Source: a virus. From it: a stretch of 25,961 nucleotides of DNA. The stretch covers positions 1 to 25,961 of IMG/VR virus record IMGVR_UViG_3300013093_000240; one strand, written 5' to 3'. Positions 22,567 to 25,961 of this stretch are shown here, in pieces. Under the pieces are notes generated by a model. It did no database searches. It was not told the DNA's origin and saw only the letters and a list, made by a program, of their open reading frames with translations. Position numbers and translations under genes: made by a program. Every line of letters begins with the position of its first letter. The first letter of the stretch is position 1.

Positions 22567-22581
22567 TTTGGCTCCTTTCTT

Positions 22582-22598
22582 TGTGGTATATTACCACA
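22582..22598. promoter_or_regulatory. Palindrome just upstream of the endolysin ribosome site
   Basis: TGTGGTA (22582-22588), TAT, TACCACA (22592-22598): a perfect 7-bp inverted repeat in the 40-base gap between the 72-aa membrane gene and the endolysin. It may be an operator or an RNA hairpin that controls endolysin translation. Confidence 0.6.
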
Positions 22599-22606
22599 TT
22601 AGGGGG

Positions 22607-22825
22607 TCAGTCTTCTTTAGATCCGATTTTGATACCCGCCACAAGGCCCACAAAGGCCCCAACGATCATTTGAAAAGCGGGTGTAATGGCTTTAAAGATT
22701 TCGTTATTATCTACTTTTTCGTTAAAAAGTCCCAAAAGTAATACTACAACCATAGATAAAAGAATAACGGTAAGTGTAATAGTAGCTGTAAGGGTTACGT
22801 AAGCTGTTAACTTATCTTTATTCAT
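22607..22825 (-). CDS. Two-span small membrane protein, holin-like (72 aa)
   Basis: 72 aa with transmembrane segments at about 9-34 (long, LTATITLTVILLSMVVVLLL) and 49-67 (PAFQMIVGAFVGLVAGIKIG), a charged loop FNEKVDNNE between them and the tail SKED. Size, topology and position directly between the spanin pair and the endolysin fit a holin or an antiholin. The start overlaps the Rz stop as ATGA. A second candidate holin lies upstream of Rz, so which one triggers lysis cannot be told from sequence. Confidence 0.7.
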   Translation of the reverse strand: MNKDKLTAYVTLTATITLTVILLSMVVVLLLGLFNEKVDNNEIFKAITPAFQMIVGAFVGLVAGIKIGSKED

Positions 22826-23232
22826 TTACTTAACGAGTCGTATTGTTGGTAACAGGCGGAGAGGGCTGATCGCAAGATGTCGGCTCTGGCAGCTTCCCGT
22901 TCAAGAAAAGTTGCATCTTCGGCAGAAAGGGACAGCCCAGTTCCACTTTGTCCATTTGCGGCGCCTTGGGTGCGACTGGGACGGCTGCGCAGCTGCACAA
23001 GAGCATCAGCGAGGCTGTTATTGATAGCAGCAATTTGAGCATCTTTGTCTTTCCTTATTTGGTCTGCGGCGGCTTGGTGTTCTTCTTGGAGTGTTTGGGT
23101 GAGGGCTTGTTGGCTCGCCTTGTAGCGATCGAATCGCGCAGCTTCCAAGCTAAAGCCAGTATAGCCAGCCAAAAATAAAAGTGCAGCAAATAATCCAATT
23201 TTGACATAAGTAAGTATAGGTAATGGAAACAT
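22822..23232 (-). CDS. Rz: Rz-like inner-membrane spanin
   Basis: 136 aa; with Rz1 it bridges and fuses the inner and outer membranes in the last step of lysis of Gram-negative hosts. Residues 9-28 (TYVKIGLFAALLFLAGYTGF) form an N-terminal membrane anchor, followed by a long charged coiled coil (about 35-80, RYKASQQALTQTLQEEHQAA) and a periplasmic C-terminus. A second frame inside it encodes the matching lipoprotein Rz1, which is the strongest evidence for the call. It overlaps its upstream neighbour by TAATG and the next gene by ATGA. Confidence 0.88.
   Translation of the reverse strand: MFPLPILTYVKIGLFAALLFLAGYTGFSLEAARFDRYKASQQALTQTLQEEHQAAADQIRKDKDAQIAAINNSLADALVQLRSRPSRTQGAANGQSGTGLSLSAEDATFLEREAARADILRSALSACYQQYDSLSK
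22830..23042 (-). CDS. Rz1: Rz1-like outer-membrane spanin lipoprotein, nested in Rz
   Basis: 70 aa read in another frame entirely inside Rz. MLKLLLSITASLMLLCSC is a lipoprotein signal: hydrophobic core and lipobox L15-C16-S17-C18, with C18 as the lipidated residue. The mature part is short and Pro-rich (AAVPVAPKAP; LPEPTSCDQPSPPV), as Rz1 proteins are. It pairs with the Rz periplasmic end across the periplasm. Nesting of Rz1 within Rz is a known arrangement (lambda). Unlike other overlapping frames here it has all hallmarks of its family, so it is kept. Confidence 0.88.
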   Translation of the reverse strand: MLKLLLSITASLMLLCSCAAVPVAPKAPQMDKVELGCPFLPKMQLFLNGKLPEPTSCDQPSPPVTNNTTR

Positions 23233-23456
23233 TATTGATCGGGTTCTGTTTTGGATTTCATCGCCACACTGGCGCCACCAGCAGCCGACACAATTCCAAG
23301 GGATTCGGCAAGTTCACGGATGCTGACAGTGTTGTGCATCACCTCATAAAAAGCCAGCGCAATAACGGCTGTTAGACTAATAAGCCAAGTAACACGGCCA
23401 ATATCGTATGTGTTATTGTCTTTGCCAGTTAGGAGTTGCTTAATTATATCGTTCAC
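23232..23456 (-). CDS. Putative holin-like protein (74 aa)
   Basis: 74 aa: short basic N-terminus (MNDIIKQLLTGKDNNTYDIG), one clear transmembrane helix at about 21-40 (RVTWLISLTAVIALAFYEVM), a linker, a weaker Gly/Ala segment at 52-66 (SLGIVSAAGGASVAM) and a charged tail KSKTEPDQ. Proteins of this shape (TGKDN-x-TYD-x-GRV...) occur in lysis cassettes of many phages and are usually annotated as holins. Position just before Rz agrees. Membrane topology of one or two spans cannot be decided. It overlaps the neighbours on both sides (ATGA, TAATG). Confidence 0.7.
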   Translation of the reverse strand: MNDIIKQLLTGKDNNTYDIGRVTWLISLTAVIALAFYEVMHNTVSIRELAESLGIVSAAGGASVAMKSKTEPDQ

Positions 23457-23692
23457 TTTTGGTCACGTAAAACATCTAACTTGTCTTCAATACGATGGAC
23501 GGCTTTTAGAACCTCGTCCCAGCGACTTGCAAAATCATCTTTGCGGACATAGTTGTCAGAAAGGTGATTGCGCAAATTGGAGACGTCATCTTTGAGCTCC
23601 TGAACTGCGTTCCAGAGTTCTTTGCAGAACCAGCCGATTGCCACGCAAATAAGGGGCAATACGGTGTTAATAAGGGTTTGAAGATCCATCAT
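23453..23692 (-). CDS. Membrane-anchored coiled-coil protein of the lysis cassette (79 aa)
   Basis: 79 aa with an N-terminal transmembrane segment at about 5-24 (QTLINTVLPLICVAIGWFCK) and a charged helical remainder (ELWNAVQELKDDVSNLRNHL, then VLKAVHRIEDKLDVLRD) with heptad-like spacing. Similar small proteins (QTLI...GW...LW-x-AVQELK-x-D) are common in phage lysis regions; function is not established. It may assist or regulate holin assembly. The ATG overlaps the last oxygenase stop as ATGA, so translation is coupled across the boundary between the AT-rich oxygenase block and the lysis genes. Confidence 0.7.
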   Translation of the reverse strand: MMDLQTLINTVLPLICVAIGWFCKELWNAVQELKDDVSNLRNHLSDNYVRKDDFASRWDEVLKAVHRIEDKLDVLRDQK

Positions 23693-24273
23693 TTATATCC
23701 TATAAAATGGGCTAAAGTTATTCGGTATGATTCACCATCGGTTTTAATTTCCTCCGCTTGATGCTCCATGCAACCATGGAAAATTACAACTCTGTTATGT
23801 TTAGCTAAAACTGTTTCGTTATATTCAGGAAATATAAAATTTCCGCCATCAAATTCGCCTTCTTTTAAAAACGTAACTGCTGTAATAGCAGAATCATCTC
23901 TGTGGGGCAAATATTTTTCTCCATTTTTGTAATAATTTAAAAGAACCGCATCTCTGTTTGAATAACGTATATGGTTAAACGATGGGTCAAAATTTTTAAA
24001 AACTTCTGTTAAATTATCACAAAATATTTTTCTACTTACATTTAAGATTTTTGATACTGAAATGTCTTTTTGGAATAGTTCATTTAAAAAAATGCCTCTT
24101 CCAGTTTTATTAGAAACGCCGTTTTCGTCTATACTTGAATTGGTTGAATCGGCGTTTAAAGCGTAGGGTTCTAATGCACTAACTTCTTGCATAATTAATG
24201 CAAGTTCTTCATCAGTATAAAATTCATCAATTACAATGTAATTAAATGGTTTTGTAACTAGATGTATATTCAT
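23689..24273 (-). CDS. Fe(II)/2-oxoglutarate-dependent oxygenase, prolyl 4-hydroxylase type (194 aa)
   Basis: The double-stranded beta-helix signature is complete: H124-x-D126 in YLPHRDDS, distal H171 in MEHQAEEI and R184 in YRITLAHF, which would bind 2-oxoglutarate. FDGGNFIFPE (141-150) and RVVIFHG (161-167) are the usual strands between. It would hydroxylate a protein or other substrate using O2 and 2-oxoglutarate, in the cytosol; the substrate is not shown. The N-terminus (FNYIVIDEFYTDEELALIM) is typical of P4H-like enzymes. It is the last of a four-gene oxygenase run and overlaps both neighbours by ATGA. The DNA is much richer in A+T than the lysis and tail genes. Confidence 0.88.
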   Translation of the reverse strand: MNIHLVTKPFNYIVIDEFYTDEELALIMQEVSALEPYALNADSTNSSIDENGVSNKTGRGIFLNELFQKDISVSKILNVSRKIFCDNLTEVFKNFDPSFNHIRYSNRDAVLLNYYKNGEKYLPHRDDSAITAVTFLKEGEFDGGNFIFPEYNETVLAKHNRVVIFHGCMEHQAEEIKTDGESYRITLAHFIGYK

Positions 24274-24773
24274 TGTAATGTAAGTTTAAATGCAACCGTT
24301 GTTCTTAATCCGAAAAAAGACCTTGATGGGGCTTCTGCATAATGTAGATCTGTACTATCAAATAAAACACCGCGGTTGGGTGTGGGATATTGGCAATTTA
24401 CTTCGTTTTCTTTTTCAATAATAATTGTTTGCCCGTTCCAACTTACATGCCATTCTTTACATGGATAATATAAAAACGTAAAATATCTGTTCTTTTTGTC
24501 ACTTTCAACGTCCCTATGCAATTCACCGGATAAACCAAACGTTTGTCCGTTTGCATAAACTCTGTCTAAAATAAAATTTGCGTTGCTTAAATTTTGTATT
24601 TTATTAAAAAAGATATCTGTAAAAAATTTATCTTCATTTAAATTCATAAACCAAAAAAGTTTACTAGAATCGTCACTAAATCCTGTAAAACTCCAGTTTC
24701 CGCCGTTATAAATTTTATTGTAAACGTACTCCCATTCTTCTTTGGACAATACGTTATCGTATATGATTGCCAT
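24270..24773 (-). CDS. Fe(II)/2-oxoglutarate-dependent oxygenase (167 aa)
   Basis: Starts with an enzyme-like lead DNVLSKEEWEYVYNKI and shows H86-x-D88 in ELHRDVES, distal H144 in DLHYAEAPS and R157 in FFGLRTTVAF, 13 residues later, the same distance as in the 194-aa neighbour. Strands RYFTFLYYPC and NRGVLFDST fit the double-stranded beta-helix. The protein is close to minimal size for the fold. It differs too much from the adjacent oxygenases to be a recent duplicate. Substrate unknown. It overlaps the upstream DUF6445-like gene by 20 bases. Confidence 0.82.
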   Translation of the reverse strand: MAIIYDNVLSKEEWEYVYNKIYNGGNWSFTGFSDDSSKLFWFMNLNEDKFFTDIFFNKIQNLSNANFILDRVYANGQTFGLSGELHRDVESDKKNRYFTFLYYPCKEWHVSWNGQTIIIEKENEVNCQYPTPNRGVLFDSTDLHYAEAPSRSFFGLRTTVAFKLTLQ

Positions 24774-25440
24774 TTAATTGCCCTTCTTTCATCCACCAAA
24801 CCAATGTAATTCTTGGCGTATTATAGTACCCGTTTACGGGGTGATATGCTGAATGATAAAGGTTTGCTGGAAAAATTACAAGTCTATTTGGCTTCATTTC
24901 TACATGCCCTAACTTTTCCCAACAACTTGGGTCAGAGCCCCAGTAGTCTAAATCTTCAATTACGGAGTCATCTTTTAACTTATTAAAGAAAGCAGTACCG
25001 CCAAAACAGTCTTCTTCGGAGTTTAGATAGACAAGGCAAGTATATAAATTGGCGTTTGGAACAAAATTATCTTGATGCGGCACGGCATAATTTGCACGTT
25101 TAGCGTTTATTTGTTTAAACCAATTTGCTTCCGGATGGCCCACAACAGCAAATGAATTTTTGCCATATTGTTCTTCAATTATGGTTTTTGCTACATTAAA
25201 TATTTCATACGGTTTATCTAAAAAAGATAACCTACAGTCATAGTAATCAATGTAATTTTTTGTGCCGTTTTTGTATTTCCAATTCCCTACGGAAGAAGAA
25301 AAAACAACTTTTTGTAATTCAGAATAATTTTTAAATAAATTATCTATTACTAAAATTTTATTATTTTCGCTAAATAATATATTCCCTTGCATATTATTTG
25401 AAACGGCAAATACTTTATCATATAAAAAGGGCTCATTCAT
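24754..25440 (-). CDS. DUF6445-like protein, 2OG-Fe(II) oxygenase fold (228 aa)
   Basis: The C-terminal half matches, from memory, DUF6445: YAVPHQDNF (H122-x-D124), LYTCLVYLNSEEDCFGGTAF, then KPNRLVIFPANLYHSAYHP (H196 or H200 as distal ligand) and R210 in TPRITLVWW. The N-terminal 110 residues form a cap domain with ILVIDNLFKNYSELQKVVF. An oxygenase reaction is therefore likely, but activity for this group is inferred from fold only. It overlaps the upstream oxygenase by 8 bases and the next by 20, and its first half is extremely A+T-rich (25321-25380 has 6 G+C in 60). Confidence 0.78.
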   Translation of the reverse strand: MNEPFLYDKVFAVSNNMQGNILFSENNKILVIDNLFKNYSELQKVVFSSSVGNWKYKNGTKNYIDYYDCRLSFLDKPYEIFNVAKTIIEEQYGKNSFAVVGHPEANWFKQINAKRANYAVPHQDNFVPNANLYTCLVYLNSEEDCFGGTAFFNKLKDDSVIEDLDYWGSDPSCWEKLGHVEMKPNRLVIFPANLYHSAYHPVNGYYNTPRITLVWWMKEGQLNGNHIR

Positions 25441-25961
25441 AAACTACCCAGCCGGTTAATACGTATTTATCTCCAATCAGGGGTGGATTACCTCTATGAG
25501 TATGCGTAAATCCAGTGGGCCAAATAAGCAACGTGCCTTTTTTTGGTTTTATTCTTAAATGCTGATATAAAAATTCAGTTTCGCCACCTTCTTCAACATC
25601 ATTTAGATACACCATCCATGCAAGTACTCTGTGCGATATATTTTTATTATCGGACTCACAGTGCCATGCGTGATACCCTTCTCCGGGTTTGGTTTTTTGC
25701 AATTTATGTTCTAAAACTATATGCCTAGCATGTTTTTTAAGAATTGCAAAATTGTTTGAATACATTGAGTACCCTACGTTCCAAAATACAGAATCAAATG
25801 TATCGAGAAATTCTTCTGTATTGGCATTACGATCTAAAAATAACATAGTATCGTCTTTAGTGGTTTTTTCTACCCCTTCAAAATCTTGTCGGTTAAGCAA
25901 CTGTTCTTTTGGTGCTTTTTCAAAATAAGAAATTAAACCGCTACAAAAAGCGTCATCAAAC
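25433..25961 (-). CDS. 2OG-Fe(II) oxygenase with HxE metal motif (5' end beyond window)
   Basis: The frame is open to the right edge, beginning with residues FDDAFCSGLISYFEKAPKEQ, so the gene starts outside the window; an internal TTG at 25898-25900 is not a likely start. The metal site reads YHAWHCES, i.e. H-x-E instead of H-x-D (H at 25661-25663), with distal His in FTHTHRGNPP and Lys in GDKYVLTGW in place of Arg for 2-oxoglutarate. VYLNDVEEGGETEFLYQ and PKKGTLLIWP complete the core. This H-x-E/K form is, to my knowledge, normal for a phage and marine subfamily of these enzymes. Substrate unknown. It stands upstream of three further oxygenase-type genes. Confidence 0.82.
   Translation of the reverse strand, partial: FDDAFCSGLISYFEKAPKEQLLNRQDFEGVEKTTKDDTMLFLDRNANTEEFLDTFDSVFWNVGYSMYSNNFAILKKHARHIVLEHKLQKTKPGEGYHAWHCESDNKNISHRVLAWMVYLNDVEEGGETEFLYQHLRIKPKKGTLLIWPTGFTHTHRGNPPLIGDKYVLTGWVVYE

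Noticed and set aside
25898-25900. TTG as start of the right-most oxygenase
   Set aside because: The frame stays open to the edge with a family-like N-terminal segment, so the gene is truncated by the window.

Overview
The window is a fragment of a tailed double-stranded DNA bacteriophage genome, most likely with a short tail (podovirus-like) and a Gram-negative host. The tail type is inferred from a P22 gp10-like tail protein, two tail-adaptor proteins and a run of large internal or ejection-type virion proteins, with no tail sheath or tail-tube gene. The Gram-negative host is inferred from an Rz/Rz1 spanin pair. No integrase, repressor, tRNA, IS element or CRISPR array was seen. The species cannot be named from the sequence alone; the gene style recalls environmental (freshwater) phages, which is inference.

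Layout. Positions 1-6863 read on the + strand and carry DNA metabolism: the tail end of a DUF6321-like gene, a terminase small subunit-like gene, a terminator fused to a promoter, a DUF2800 RecB/Cas4-like nuclease, two small unknown genes, a DUF2815 single-strand-binding-type protein, a cobalamin-dependent (class II) ribonucleotide reductase, a DUF1289 cysteine protein, a second terminator/promoter, and a family A DNA polymerase with Leu at the residue equivalent to E. coli Phe762. Everything from 6864 to the right edge reads on the - strand. In its direction of transcription (right to left) it carries at least four Fe(II)/2-oxoglutarate-type oxygenase genes in a very AT-rich block, a lysis cassette (membrane-anchored coiled-coil protein, holin-like protein, Rz with nested Rz1, a second holin-like protein, a GH24 endolysin with N-terminal anchor), a Lys/Gly-rich basic protein, a 55-aa protein, two tail adaptor-like proteins, a fibre-like protein, a P22 gp10-like tail protein, small unknown genes, and four large putative internal virion proteins. 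One of these has a zinc-peptidase M15 (peptidoglycan hydrolase) signature.

How it works together. The + block would supply dNTPs (RNR), polymerase, ssDNA binding and a nuclease for replication or recombination. The - block builds the tail and ejection apparatus and then lyses the host. Most genes overlap or abut (ATGA or TAATG junctions), so translational coupling is likely. The few real gaps on the - strand are short: two of them (15534-15593 and 21970-22044) carry an identical 18-base element, whose first 15 bases also occur in the + strand promoter region near 490. No stretch over 300 bases lacks a gene. Terminase large subunit, portal and capsid genes are not in the window and probably lie beyond its edges.
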